NCBI GenBank assembly: GCA_947495165.1
Contig: CANLXM010000001.1
Span: 310,001 to 374,000 of the forward strand
DNA length: 64,000 nucleotides
Reading direction: 5' to 3'
Origin: an uncultured Cellulomonadaceae bacterium
GTDB lineage: Bacteria > Actinomycetota > Actinomycetes > Actinomycetales > Cellulomonadaceae
Shown: piece after piece, positions 44,372 to 53,512 of the stretch
Numbering within the stretch: position 1 is the stretch's first letter
Layout: the number at the start of each line of letters is the position of its first letter
Translations under genes and position numbers: made by a program
Notes under the pieces: generated by a model
Database searches by the model: none
The model's input: only the letters and a program-made list of their open reading frames with translations
Told to the model about the DNA's origin: nothing

Positions 44372-45409
44372 TCAGTCCCGCGGCCCGCCGGCGACGTCGA
44401 GGACGATCTTGCCGAACACCCCGCCGTCGCCGAGCATGGCGTGCGCCCGCGCGGCCTCGCCGAGCGGCACCGCTGCGTGGACCACCGCGCGCACCCGGCC
44501 GTCGCCGACGAGAGGCCAGGCGCCGGCGCGCACCGCCGCGACGATCGCGGCCTTCTCCGCGGCCGGCCGCGACCGCAGGGTCGTGCCGTGCACCGAGGCG
44601 CGCTTGGTCAGCAGCGCGCCCAGGTCCAGCTCCGCGCGGCGACCCTTCTGCAGCCCGATCACCACGAGGCGCCCGCCCGTCGCGAGGGCCTCGACGTTGC
44701 GCCCCAGGTAGGCGGCCCCCACAACGTCGAGCACGACGTCGGCCCCCGCGCCCTGGGTCACGCTGCGGACGCGCGCCACGAAGTCCTCGCTGCGGTGGTC
44801 GACGACGACGAGGTCTCCCGCGGCCGCTGCCTGGGGGACGAGCGCCGCGACCTGGGCGACGCGGTCGGGGCCGCCCGCCGTCGTCACCACACGGGCGCCG
44901 AGCGCGAGGGCCAGCTGCACGGCGACGTGGCCGACCCCGCCAGAGCCCCCGTGGACGAGCACGGTCTCGCCTGCGGCCAGCTGCCCGACGTCCACCAGGT
45001 TCGACCAGGCGGTGCACAGGGCCTCGGGGAGCGCGGCGGCGGCGAGCAGGTCCACGGACGCTGGGACGGGCAGCAGCTGCCCGGCAGGGACGACGACCTG
45101 CTCGGCGTACCCGCCGCCTGCGAGGAGCGCGACGACCGGGTCGCCCGGCGCCCATCCGTCGACCCCGGGACCGGCCTGCCGCACGCGCCCGGAGACCTCG
45201 AGCCCGGGCCATGCGGGTGCACCCGGAGGTGGCGGGTAGAGCCCGCGCACCTGGAGCAGGTCAGCAGGGTTGACCCCCGCGCCGACGACGTCGACCAGAA
45301 CTTCACCCGCGGCCGCTGACGGTTGCGGTTCCGTGGCCCAGCGCAGGGTGGGCGCGTCGCTCGTGCCGTCGGGGACGTCCACAGCGGGTGAAGCCGTCAC
45401 GATTCGCAT
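44372..45409 (-). CDS. NADPH:quinone oxidoreductase (zinc-free MDR family)
   Basis: 345 residues. The GroES-like N-terminus (VDVVGAGVNPADLLQVRGLYPPPPG) lacks the zinc-ligand cysteines of alcohol dehydrogenases. The Rossmann fold is VLVHGGSGGVGHVAVQLALALGA, the quinone-oxidoreductase signature. It reduces quinones or enones with NADPH. TAGGCT on this strand (complement of 45417-45422) lies 7 nt before ATG 45409, so leaderless. Divergent from the conservon, with about 190 bp in between. Confidence 0.9.
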   Translation of the reverse strand: MRIVTASPAVDVPDGTSDAPTLRWATEPQPSAAAGEVLVDVVGAGVNPADLLQVRGLYPPPPGAPAWPGLEVSGRVRQAGPGVDGWAPGDPVVALLAGGGYAEQVVVPAGQLLPVPASVDLLAAAALPEALCTAWSNLVDVGQLAAGETVLVHGGSGGVGHVAVQLALALGARVVTTAGGPDRVAQVAALVPQAAAAGDLVVVDHRSEDFVARVRSVTQGAGADVVLDVVGAAYLGRNVEALATGGRLVVIGLQKGRRAELDLGALLTKRASVHGTTLRSRPAAEKAAIVAAVRAGAWPLVGDGRVRAVVHAAVPLGEAARAHAMLGDGGVFGKIVLDVAGGPRD

Positions 45410-45601
45410 GCCTTATAGCCTACGATCGGCCGGGGAGCGCGGCGTGGCGACTGGACATGCGTGGGAACAAATCACTCCCGCACCTAATGCTCGGCACGTC
45501 AGCGGCCGATGACGTAACTACGACGCGACGTGGCGCAGTCACGCCAGCGCCGGCAGCCTGGAGTGCCTGGGCTCGTCGGGTCACGACCGAAAGAGGTACC
45601 G

Positions 45602-48600
45602 ATGCTCCGCCGACTCGGAGTTCGCCGGAAGATCCTGGCGACGCTGGCCGTGCCAGTCCTCGTGCTGCTCCTCGGCGCCACCTTCCTCTCGCTCGACGCC
45701 CTCGAGCGCAGCCGTGTCTCCGGCCTCCAGCGCGACTTCTCGCTGGCCACCCGCGCGCAGGACGCCACGCTCGAGGCGCTCCAGGCGGAACGCGAGCTCT
45801 CGATCAGGTTCGTGCACGGCGACGACGACCTCAGCAAGGACCTCGCCTCCGCGCGGGCCCGCACCGACACCACGATCGCGGGGCTGAACCAAGCGTTCAA
45901 GGACGTCGACCCCGAGAACGTCGAGCCCGCCGTCGTCGAGGCGATCCTCAACGCTGCCCGGATCCGCAGCACCGAGAACGTCAGCGCGCTGCGCGGCATC
46001 GTCGACCGCGACAGCCCCGACCTCGAGCCCGCCGTCCAGTCGGGCTTCAACGACGTCATCAACGGCCAGCTCAACGTCGCCACCTCGCTCGCGGCCTATG
46101 CCGACGACCGCAACCTCGCCCGGTACGTCGACAACTACGCCCAGGCGTCGATCGCCCTCGACCAGCTGCGGCTGGAAGAGGTCGTCGGTGAGCTGGTCAT
46201 CAACGACCACCTCGTCGGTGCGCACACGCAGAACCAGCTGCGTGCGGCCGCCGTCCTGTTCGCCGAGGGCGACTCGGTCACGCGCCGGACCAAGGATGCG
46301 ATCGAGCGCCTCGGCCTCGTCGACTACCCCACGGTGACCGCGCGGTACACGAGCGTGCGTGAGTCGATCCTGGTCTCCAACCCGCGCGCGTCGGTCCTCG
46401 AGGCGCGACTCGCCTGGCCCGAGATGGCGAACGTCGAGAGCACCGAGGTCGCCGAGACGCGGGACGCGCTGCGCGAGGCGACGATCACCGAGGCCAGCGC
46501 GATCGACGACGCCGTCACCCGCCAGACCATCCTGACCATCCTCGCCGCCGTGGCCGCCGTGGTGCTCTCCATCGCCGTCGCGCTCCTCATCGCCCGCCAG
46601 ATCACCGAACCGCTCAAGCGCCTGACCGAGGCGGCCAAGAAGGTCCGGGCCGACCTGCCCAAGCTCGTCGAGCAGGTCGCGGTGCCGGGTCAGGGACCCG
46701 AGATGGCGTTCGAGGCGATCGCCGTCGAGACCGACGACGAGATCGGTGAGCTCGCGGACGCCTTCAACGACGTCAACTCCACGACCCTCGAGGTCGCCCG
46801 CGAGCAGGCGCTGCTGCGTGGCTCGATCGCCGAGATGTTCGTCAACGTGGCCCGTCGCGACCAGGTGCTCCTCAACCGCCAGCTGTCGTTCCTGGACGAC
46901 CTGGAGCGCGCGGAGGAAGACCCCACCACCCTCGCCAACCTCTTCCGCCTCGACCACCTCGCCACCCGGATGCGCCGCAACGCCGAGTCGCTCCTCGTGC
47001 TCGCGGGGATCGAGTCCGGCCGCCGCGTGCGTCAGCCCATGCCCCTGTCCGACGTGGTGCGCACGGCGGCGTCCGAGATCGACCAGTACGACCGGATCGA
47101 CCTCGAGATCACGACCGACCCGCTGATGCTGGGGCACAACGCCCTCGCCGCGGCGCACCTGCTCGCGGAGCTCCTCGAGAACGCCACCGTGTTCTCGGAG
47201 CCCGGGACCCCCGTCACCGTGCAGACCGCTGAGGACGCGCGCTGGGTGACCATCACCGTGATCGACCAGGGCCTCGGCATGAGCGAGGACGAGCTCGAGG
47301 AGGCCAACGAGAAGGCGGCCACGTACGCCTCGGGGGAGATCGTCGGTGCCTCGCGCCTCGGCCTGTACGTGGTCGGTCGACTCGCCTACAAGCTGGGCGC
47401 GTCCGTCCGGCTCGCAAAGGTGCCGGAGGGTGCGGGCACGATGGCTCGCGTCATGCTGCCGCGGGTGCTGTTCGCCGAGGCGACGCCGCTCGAGGCCCCG
47501 ACCGACCCGCTCGCACCGGAGACCCGGGCCGCGACCGAGGCATGGGTGGCCCCCGAGCTCGCGTCGGCCGAGACCCCCCTGCCCTCGCGCGTGAGCGAGC
47601 CGGAGCCACCCGTCGCGGTTCCCGTCGATCTCGACGCCCTGACCGACGGCGCCACGGGCACGGGCATGCCGCGTCGCCGTACCCGTGCGGCAGACCCGGC
47701 CGCGCCCGCACCGAGCGCCGCGCTGTCGCAGCAGGACGACCAGGAGATCGTGCTCCCGCCGCTCCAGGCGGCCGAGCTGCCCCAGGAGTTCGCTGCCGCT
47801 GCCGAGGAGTGGCGTCCGATCGCCTCGCCGACGATGGGCCCGGTCGGTCTGCCGAGCCGCGCTCCGCGTGCCGAGCCTGTCGAGGAGGTGGCGGCGCCCG
47901 CACCGGTCGGCGACACTCCTGCGCCGCAGCGCGCCGGCATGTTCTCGAACTTCCGTGCGCGCAAGGAGTTCGAGATGCTCGAGGAGGCCCGGCGAGCCAA
48001 GGCCGCTGGCGCCACCGTCCCCGCGCAGGACGGCGCGGACGCTGCGCAGCCGGCCGCCGAGGACGTCGACCGGGAAGGCCCCGCGATCACGCTCGCTGCA
48101 TCGCGCGTCGCCGGGTGGGTCGGGACCGAGCAGCAGGGTGAGCCGCTGGTGCGCCGTCGGGCACCCCAGGGTGCCGACGACCCCCAGGACGAGGCGGAGT
48201 CGGGTGCGCCCGCGCTGGACGCCCCGCAGGACGCGATGGTCATCCCGGACCTCGAGCCGGACGAGGACGCTTCGCGCACCGAGCCGGTCTGGTCGCCCGT
48301 CGCCGCAGGTGTGACCGAGGCGCCCCTCATGGCGCCCGACGCGCCGGCGGACGACGACGCACCTTTCGTTCCGCAGTTCCAGCTCGGCGCGCCCCTGAGC
48401 GTGGCGCCCGAGCAGGACGCCGCCTGGCACACCGACGAGCACACGCCGCAGACGGCGGCCGCCGAGGCGGTCGCGGCGGAGTCCGACGACCCGTTCGGTC
48501 TGTCGGCGATGTCGGACGAGTCCGAGCCGTGGGCTCCGGCGAACGCTGGTGGGCTGCAGGACCTCGACAGCGCTGCCTGGGCGCCCGAGGCTCCGACCGA

Positions 48601-49924
48601 CGCGCCGCGTCCGATCGGTGCGCACGTCGGTTCCGTGGCCTCGGCCGAGGAGATCGCGGACGAGGTTCCGACGACGCGCCGCGCCCGGCGCGCGCGCCAC
48701 GCCGACGTCAGCGGGCTCTCCGCGCCGTCGGTGCCGACGCCGCACGGCGCTGGTTTCGACTTCGTCCCGCAGCTCGAGGACGACGCCCTCGCCCCGAACT
48801 CTGTCCACTCGCCCGCGTCCGGGTACTCGGCGCCGAGCGCGTCCTCGGCGTACGAGGCCGCTGGCTACCCGCCGCCGGCGCAGGACACGCCTCTCGAGAC
48901 TTCCGAGGACGGCCCGGCAGCGGGTCCCGAGGTGTCGGATGCGCCCGAGTCGGCTCCCGCGCCGTGGGACGTGCCCGCCCTCGGCTCCGTGAGCTCGGCG
49001 CCGCCGTCGTTCGACGAGGCGATCTCGAGCCGGTCGGAGCGGCACGTCCGCAAGCCGAGGCGCGGCCTGTTCAAGCGCAAGCCGAAGGCGTCGCGTGAGG
49101 CCGAGGCACCGCGCGAGGCTGAGCCGTCGGTGAGCTTCCCGCCGGTTCCGGGCGGCGCGCTCGCGTCGTCCGCGATGTTCGAGCCGCTCGGGCAGGAGCC
49201 TGCGGCTGCGGTCGCGCCGGAGCGCTGGGCCGCGCCGACGCTCCCGACGGCGCCGACGCAGGGATACGACGTCGAGGCGTACGCGCCGCCGGCGTTCGCC
49301 CCGCAGCTGACCGCGCCGACCCAGCCGTCTGCGCCGAGCGCATTCGACGTCGAGCAGCCTCCTGCCGCGTACCAGCCGGAGGTCGCCTACGAGCCGTTGG
49401 CGTCGCGTCCCGTCGGTGACCCGGCGCCGGACCTCGTGGACGACGGCTTCTCCTACCACCCGAGCAGCTGGGCGCCCCCGGCCGAGGCGATGCCCTCGCC
49501 GCTGCGTTCGGTGTCCTCGCCCGCCCCGGAGGCCGCCCCCGCGGCCACGCCCGAGGCCCCGGTCACCGGTGTTTCGTGGACCGGTGGGCGCTCGATCGAT
49601 GCCGAGCTGTCTGCACGCCTCGCGCTGCAGGCCGGCATTCAGGAGCAGGCACTCGCCGAGCTCAGCCAGCTGTCGTCCTACCGCCCGAACCAGCAGGTGG
49701 CGGACACCTCGAGCGCGCTCACCAAGCGAGTGCGGTCCGAGGTCCCGTCCACCACGGTGGAGGACGACGTGTCCCAGAAGATCAGCCGCGACGCGGCGGA
49801 GCTTCGTACGCGCCTCTCGGCGTTCATGAGCGCGACCAGCCGTGGCCGCGACGGATCCCCCACGGGGACCGACGCCGGTGACGACTCCGCGCTCGCCCCC
49901 GACCCCGCCCCACAGTCGCGTTGA
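45602..49924 (+). CDS. cvnA: Conservon sensor histidine kinase (CvnA-type), very long
   Basis: 1440 residues. TM1 is at about 10-35, then an extracytoplasmic nitrate/nitrite-sensing-like helical domain (about 40-300), TM2 (309-331), HAMP (332-400), a DHp-like helix with H452 in RLDHLATRMRRNAESLLVL, and a HATPase domain with N527 in LLENATVF and DQGLGMS. Catalytic sequence ends near 622 at MLPRVLF. The other 800 or so residues are Pro/Ala/Asp/Glu-rich and disordered, with a final helical patch (LALQAGIQEQALAELSQLSSY). AAAGAGG precedes ATG 45602. First of four conservon genes; it passes membrane signals to the GTPase module. Confidence 0.93.
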   Translation: MLRRLGVRRKILATLAVPVLVLLLGATFLSLDALERSRVSGLQRDFSLATRAQDATLEALQAERELSIRFVHGDDDLSKDLASARARTDTTIAGLNQAFKDVDPENVEPAVVEAILNAARIRSTENVSALRGIVDRDSPDLEPAVQSGFNDVINGQLNVATSLAAYADDRNLARYVDNYAQASIALDQLRLEEVVGELVINDHLVGAHTQNQLRAAAVLFAEGDSVTRRTKDAIERLGLVDYPTVTARYTSVRESILVSNPRASVLEARLAWPEMANVESTEVAETRDALREATITEASAIDDAVTRQTILTILAAVAAVVLSIAVALLIARQITEPLKRLTEAAKKVRADLPKLVEQVAVPGQGPEMAFEAIAVETDDEIGELADAFNDVNSTTLEVAREQALLRGSIAEMFVNVARRDQVLLNRQLSFLDDLERAEEDPTTLANLFRLDHLATRMRRNAESLLVLAGIESGRRVRQPMPLSDVVRTAASEIDQYDRIDLEITTDPLMLGHNALAAAHLLAELLENATVFSEPGTPVTVQTAEDARWVTITVIDQGLGMSEDELEEANEKAATYASGEIVGASRLGLYVVGRLAYKLGASVRLAKVPEGAGTMARVMLPRVLFAEATPLEAPTDPLAPETRAATEAWVAPELASAETPLPSRVSEPEPPVAVPVDLDALTDGATGTGMPRRRTRAADPAAPAPSAALSQQDDQEIVLPPLQAAELPQEFAAAAEEWRPIASPTMGPVGLPSRAPRAEPVEEVAAPAPVGDTPAPQRAGMFSNFRARKEFEMLEEARRAKAAGATVPAQDGADAAQPAAEDVDREGPAITLAASRVAGWVGTEQQGEPLVRRRAPQGADDPQDEAESGAPALDAPQDAMVIPDLEPDEDASRTEPVWSPVAAGVTEAPLMAPDAPADDDAPFVPQFQLGAPLSVAPEQDAAWHTDEHTPQTAAAEAVAAESDDPFGLSAMSDESEPWAPANAGGLQDLDSAAWAPEAPTDAPRPIGAHVGSVASAEEIADEVPTTRRARRARHADVSGLSAPSVPTPHGAGFDFVPQLEDDALAPNSVHSPASGYSAPSASSAYEAAGYPPPAQDTPLETSEDGPAAGPEVSDAPESAPAPWDVPALGSVSSAPPSFDEAISSRSERHVRKPRRGLFKRKPKASREAEAPREAEPSVSFPPVPGGALASSAMFEPLGQEPAAAVAPERWAAPTLPTAPTQGYDVEAYAPPAFAPQLTAPTQPSAPSAFDVEQPPAAYQPEVAYEPLASRPVGDPAPDLVDDGFSYHPSSWAPPAEAMPSPLRSVSSPAPEAAPAATPEAPVTGVSWTGGRSIDAELSARLALQAGIQEQALAELSQLSSYRPNQQVADTSSALTKRVRSEVPSTTVEDDVSQKISRDAAELRTRLSAFMSATSRGRDGSPTGTDAGDDSALAPDPAPQSR

Positions 49925-49944
49925 CTCTGGAAGAAGGAGAGAAA

Positions 49945-50391
49945 GTGTCCATCAGTACTGAGGCAACCAACTTCGGGTGGTTGCTCGACAACTTCGTTCG
50001 TACGGTTGCCGGCACCCGCCACACGCTCGTCGTCTCGGCCGATGGCCTGCTCATGGCGATGTCCGAGAACCTCGACCGCACGTCCGGCGACCAGCTGGCG
50101 GCGATCGTCTCCGGCATGTCGAGCCTGACGCGTGGCGTGTCCCGGCAGCTCAACGCGGGCAGCGTCCGCCAGTCCATCATCGAGATGGATGACGCGTTCC
50201 TGTTCCTCATGAACGTCTCGAACGGATCGGTCCTCGGCGTCGTCGCAGAAGCGACGTGCGACGTCGGCCTGATCGGTTACGAGATGGCACTGCTGGTCTC
50301 CCGCACCGAGGCTACGCTGACCCCCCAGCTGATTTCTGAGATGCGCGGGAACCTTCCCGTCGATGGTGCAACGCGTCCGGCGAACGGATGA
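49945..50391 (+). CDS. cvnB: Roadblock/LC7-domain protein (CvnB-type)
   Basis: 148 residues. FGWLLDNFVRTVAGTRHTLVVSADGLLMAMS and SSLTRGVSRQLNAGSVRQSIIEMD are the roadblock/LC7 core, a small alpha-beta fold that binds Ras-like GTPases. Start GTG 49945 follows AGAAGGAG; TTG 49921 is in frame but lacks a ribosome site. In conservons this protein associates with the CvnD GTPase. Co-directional with cvnA and cvnC, gaps of 20 and 10 bp. Confidence 0.94.
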   Translation: MSISTEATNFGWLLDNFVRTVAGTRHTLVVSADGLLMAMSENLDRTSGDQLAAIVSGMSSLTRGVSRQLNAGSVRQSIIEMDDAFLFLMNVSNGSVLGVVAEATCDVGLIGYEMALLVSRTEATLTPQLISEMRGNLPVDGATRPANG

Positions 50392-50401
50392 GGTGAAACA
50401 G

Positions 50402-50806
50402 ATGTCCAAGTCCACTGACGGCGTCGAGTTCGAGAGCTCGACCGTCCGTCCCTACACCGTGACTCGCGGCCGTGTGCGTTCCGCGACCTCGGACCTCCCC
50501 CTGGAGGCCCTGGTCGAGGTCATGCCGGGCGCTGTGTCCGGGACGGGGCTGACGCCGGAGAAGCGCTCGATCCTCAAGCACGCGGCACACAACTACGTGT
50601 CCGTGGCCGAGCTCTCCGCCTTGCTCCGCATGCCCATCGGGGTCGTCCGCATCGTGATCGCTGACCTCGCCGACGAGGGCTTCATCAAGGTGCACGCGAC
50701 CGTCCCCGTCAACGTCCATACCGGACACGGCCAGCCGGGGTTCCAGAACCCCGCGCTGTCCCTGAGCGTGTTGGAGAGTGTTCTCAATGGCATTTCCTCC
50801 CTCTGA
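50402..50806 (+). CDS. cvnC: DUF742 protein (CvnC-type)
   Basis: 134 residues. VRPYTVTRGRVR opens the family; KRSILKHAAHNYVSVAELSALLRMPIGVVRIVIADLADEGF is a winged-helix-like segment typical of DUF742. No catalytic motif. It is a partner of the conservon kinase and GTPase, of unknown mechanism. Its 3' end overlaps the cvnD start by 20 bp, so the two are coupled. Confidence 0.93.
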   Translation: MSKSTDGVEFESSTVRPYTVTRGRVRSATSDLPLEALVEVMPGAVSGTGLTPEKRSILKHAAHNYVSVAELSALLRMPIGVVRIVIADLADEGFIKVHATVPVNVHTGHGQPGFQNPALSLSVLESVLNGISSL

Positions 50807-51386
50807 GGGCGCACAGGCTCCGGCGCACGCGCCGGCGCCGACCGTCGTCAAGATCGTCGTCGCGGGCGGCTTTGCCGTCGGCAAGACGACGTTCATCGGT
50901 TCGATCTCTGACATCGAGCCGCTCAACACCGAGGCCGCGATGACCGAGCACTCGGTCGGCGTGGACGACGCCGGAGGCGTCACCGACCGCAAGACGACCA
51001 CCACGGTGGCCATGGACTTCGGGCGCATCGAGCTCTCGAAGTCGCTGTGGCTCTACCTCTTCGGTACGCCCGGGCAGGACCGCTTCCTGTTCATGTGGGA
51101 CGACCTCGTCCGGGGTGCGATCGGTGCTGTCGTGCTCGTCGACACCGACCGGCTGGAGCAGTGCTTCCCGGCCGTCGACTACTTCGAGTCCCGCAACATC
51201 CCGTTCGTCGTGGGCGTGAACTGCTTCGACGGCATCGCCAAGCACCGCCTCGAGGACGTTCGCGACGCGCTGCAGATCCCGGCGCACGTGCCGATGCTCT
51301 ACACGGACGCGCGCTCGCGTGCGGCCACCAAGCAGGCGCTCATCGCGCTCGTGCAGCTCGCGATGGCGCAGCTGCGCGCAGCCTGA
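50787..51386 (+). CDS. cvnD: Conservon Ras-like GTPase (CvnD-type)
   Basis: 199 residues. G1 is AGGFAVGKTTFIGS, G3 is FGTPGQDRF (Gly-Gln-Asp in place of the usual Ala-Gly-Gln), and G4 is VNCFDG, a variant of NKxD, all as usual for conservon GTPases of the Arf/MglA-like group. It switches between GTP and GDP states under control of the other Cvn proteins. ATG 50787 is preferred over GTG 50778. A strong hairpin 20 bp past the stop ends the operon. Confidence 0.94.
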   Translation: MAFPPSEGAQAPAHAPAPTVVKIVVAGGFAVGKTTFIGSISDIEPLNTEAAMTEHSVGVDDAGGVTDRKTTTTVAMDFGRIELSKSLWLYLFGTPGQDRFLFMWDDLVRGAIGAVVLVDTDRLEQCFPAVDYFESRNIPFVVGVNCFDGIAKHRLEDVRDALQIPAHVPMLYTDARSRAATKQALIALVQLAMAQLRAA

Positions 51387-51405
51387 GCAGCAGGCGACCG
51401 GCCTG

Positions 51406-51442
51406 GGGCCCGGGGGACGGTGCAGACCGTTCCTCCGGGCCC
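51406..51442 (+). terminator. Stem-loop terminator of the conservon
   Basis: The GGGCCCGGGGGA arm pairs with TCCTCCGGGCCC, with an inner ACGGT/ACCGT extension, followed by TTCGTCG. Confidence 0.75.
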
Positions 51443-51504
51443 TTCGTCGTCCCGGAGACCGCGCGGTAGGTTGTCGCTGACAACGACCCGTCAGGAGGGC
51501 GACA

Positions 51505-51948
51505 GTGATCTACGCGGACGGATCGGCGCTGCGCCTGACCGTGATGGACGTCAGTCACCCGTTCCTCGGGCCGGACGACGCGAGCGTCGGACCGGAGTCC
51601 ATCGCGTGGCGGGCGTTCCTGCGCGAGCACGAGCGCGACCTCGCGGTGAGCGAGATCGGACTGACTGCTCTCCGCCGGGCTGCCGACCCGGTGGGCGCCG
51701 CTGCGCGGGAGTCGGTGCGCCAGCTCGCGGTCCGGTTGACCGTCCTGCGCGTACCGGACCGGGCCCTCGACACCGCCACGCTGGCCCAGGCGGCACTGCG
51801 CCCGTTGGACGCGATCGAGCTCGGGATCGCCGTCGCGCACCCCGACGTCTCGACGGTCGCGACCTATGACCGGAGCATGGCTCGCGTGGCTCGCCTGCAC
51901 GGTCTCGAGGTGAGCACGCCGGGGCGTGCCGACCGGTGGTGGGAGTGA
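51505..51948 (+). CDS. PIN-domain protein
   Basis: 147 residues. MIYADGSALRL holds the first acidic residue (D5) of a PIN nuclease; AVSEIGLTALRRA the second (E48 or so); RPLDAIELGIAVAHPDVSTVATYDRSMARVA the third and fourth. AGGAGG (51493-51498) is ideally placed for GTG 51505. VapC-type toxins look like this, but no antitoxin-sized gene lies directly upstream: the 118 bp before it hold only the conservon terminator. It may be an orphan toxin or a housekeeping ribonuclease. Confidence 0.85.
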   Translation: MIYADGSALRLTVMDVSHPFLGPDDASVGPESIAWRAFLREHERDLAVSEIGLTALRRAADPVGAAARESVRQLAVRLTVLRVPDRALDTATLAQAALRPLDAIELGIAVAHPDVSTVATYDRSMARVARLHGLEVSTPGRADRWWE

Positions 51949-52005
51949 GGTCCGGGCGCGCAGCGATGTGCCAGAATGGCCCCGCGACCGCGCGAGCGGC
52001 CGCAC

Positions 52006-52090
52006 GGAGGGCTGACCGAGCGGCCTAAGGTGACAGTCTTGAAAACTGTTGTGGGGCAACCCACCGGGGGTTCGAATCCCTCGCCCTCCA
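52006..52090 (+). tRNA. tRNA-Ser (anticodon TGA)
   Basis: Acceptor GGAGGGC pairs with GCCCTCC; the anticodon loop is CTTGAAA with anticodon TGA at about 52037-52043; a long variable arm (TGTGGGGCAACCCACC) and T-loop GGTTCGAATCC are present, as expected for a class II serine tRNA. CCA is not encoded. Confidence 0.95.
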
Positions 52091-52187
52091 CGCCACGCGG
52101 GCCCCGGTCGTCCAGGTCGGGGTCCGCTGCCGTACGCAGGCAGAATGTCCCGGCGCGGTGCTCCGCGGGCCGGGCATGATGGAGCCC

Positions 52188-53456
52188 ATGAGGAACCACG
52201 GGGCCGAGGACGCGCTGGAGCCGGTCGACCTGATCCGGCGCTCGGGCGCGATCCTGCGGATCGGGAAGCTGAGCCTCTCCGCCGGGACGGGCAGCTACCG
52301 CGTCAAGGCGACCATGGCCCGTGTCGCGCACGCGCTGGGTCTCGACCGGCATGCCGCGCACGTGACGCTCACCGAGATCACCGCGACGGCGCACCGCGGG
52401 CCGATCTTCCGCACCGAGGTCACCGAGGTGCGCTCGGTGGGCATCAACGCCGACCGCCTGATGGAGATCGAACGGACCGTGTCCCGGCTCGCGCCGGGCA
52501 CCACGGTGACGGACGTCGAGGCCGAGCTGGACCGCATCGAGACCAAGCCCCTCCTCTACGGCCCTGCCCTGAACGCGCTGTGGGCGGCGATCGCGTGCGC
52601 GGCGTTCGCGTTCCTGAACAACGGCGGGCCGATCGAGTGCCTCGGCGTGCTCGTGGCGGCGGGCGCAGGTCAGTGGCTGCGGCGCAACCTCATGCACCGC
52701 CGGCTCAACCAGTTCGGCGTGACGATGCTCGCGGCGGCGACGGCCTGCATGGTCTACCTCGGCCTGATGATCGGTCTGGACGCGATCGCGAGCACGGGAC
52801 AGGGGCACGAGGCCGGGTACGTCTCGGCGGTGCTGTTCCTGGTCCCGGGGTTCGCGCTGGTGACGGGAGCCCTGGACCTGGCGAAGCTGGACTACTCCGC
52901 GGGGGTCGCCCGCCTCACGTACGCGGTGATGATCTTGATGTCGGCGGCGCTCGCCGTCTGGGGCGTCTCCGCGCTCGTGGGGGTCACGCCGGACGCGGCA
53001 GGGCCCCTGGACCTCGACCCGGCCCTGGTGCTGTCGCTGCGGGCTCTGGCGTCCTTCCTGGGGGTGCTGGGCTTCGCGCTGATGTTCAACAGCCCCGGGC
53101 GGATGGCCGTGGGCGCCGCGACGATCGGGATGGTCGCGAACGTGGCCCGGATCGAGCTTGTCGAGCGGGGCATGGTGGTGCAGGCCGCCGCCGCGATCGC
53201 CGCGGTGATCGTGGGCCTCGCGACGGCCTACGTCGCGCCGCGGCTCGACGTGCCGCGCATCACCATCTCTGTCCCGGCCGTCGTGATCATGGTGCCTGGT
53301 GTGGTCGCCTACCGCGCCGTGTACTTCCTGAACAGCGGGGACACCACCCAGGCGATGGCGCAGGCGGTCCAGGCCGGTCTCGTGGTGATCGCCCTGGCGA
53401 TCGGGCTGGCCATCTCCCGGATGCTCACGGACGAGGTCTGGATGTACGAGCGCTGA
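52188..53456 (+). CDS. thrE: Threonine/serine exporter, ThrE family
   Basis: 422 residues. The N-terminal cytoplasmic domain (LRIGKLSLSAGTGSYRVKATMARVA) precedes about ten hydrophobic segments, split into the ThrE halves DUF1212 and DUF3815. It exports threonine and serine in relatives such as Corynebacterium. CATGAT (52175-52180) is 7 nt before ATG 52188, suggesting a leaderless start; upstream ATGs at 52176 and 52179 lie in that hexamer. Flanked by two serine tRNAs. Confidence 0.9.
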   Translation: MRNHGAEDALEPVDLIRRSGAILRIGKLSLSAGTGSYRVKATMARVAHALGLDRHAAHVTLTEITATAHRGPIFRTEVTEVRSVGINADRLMEIERTVSRLAPGTTVTDVEAELDRIETKPLLYGPALNALWAAIACAAFAFLNNGGPIECLGVLVAAGAGQWLRRNLMHRRLNQFGVTMLAAATACMVYLGLMIGLDAIASTGQGHEAGYVSAVLFLVPGFALVTGALDLAKLDYSAGVARLTYAVMILMSAALAVWGVSALVGVTPDAAGPLDLDPALVLSLRALASFLGVLGFALMFNSPGRMAVGAATIGMVANVARIELVERGMVVQAAAAIAAVIVGLATAYVAPRLDVPRITISVPAVVIMVPGVVAYRAVYFLNSGDTTQAMAQAVQAGLVVIALAIGLAISRMLTDEVWMYER

Positions 53457-53472
53457 GGCGCGCGGGACGGTT

Positions 53473-53507
53473 TTGCAGGTGGGGTCCCGTGCCAGGTACC
53501 CTGGCAC
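53473..53507 (+). promoter_or_regulatory. Promoter of tRNA-Ser(GCT) with dyad over the -10
   Basis: TTGCAG (53473-53478), 18-bp spacer, TACCCT (53497-53502). The perfect dyad GTGCCAGG-TAC-CCTGGCAC (53489-53507) covers the -10 and ends 5 bp before the tRNA. Confidence 0.65.
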
Positions 53508-53512
53508 GGCTT

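Noticed and set aside
45581..49459. Minus-strand open frame of 1292 codons opposite the conservon kinase
   Set aside because: Arg-rich shadow with no recognisable domain; the plus strand carries HAMP and HATPase motifs in the expected operon order.
51487..51948. Complete VapBC toxin-antitoxin pair
   Set aside because: No antitoxin-sized frame with ribosome site precedes the PIN gene.
52091..52187. T-box or amino-acid riboswitch before thrE
   Set aside because: The gap is short, no T-box motif is seen, and the -10 placement points to a leaderless transcript.
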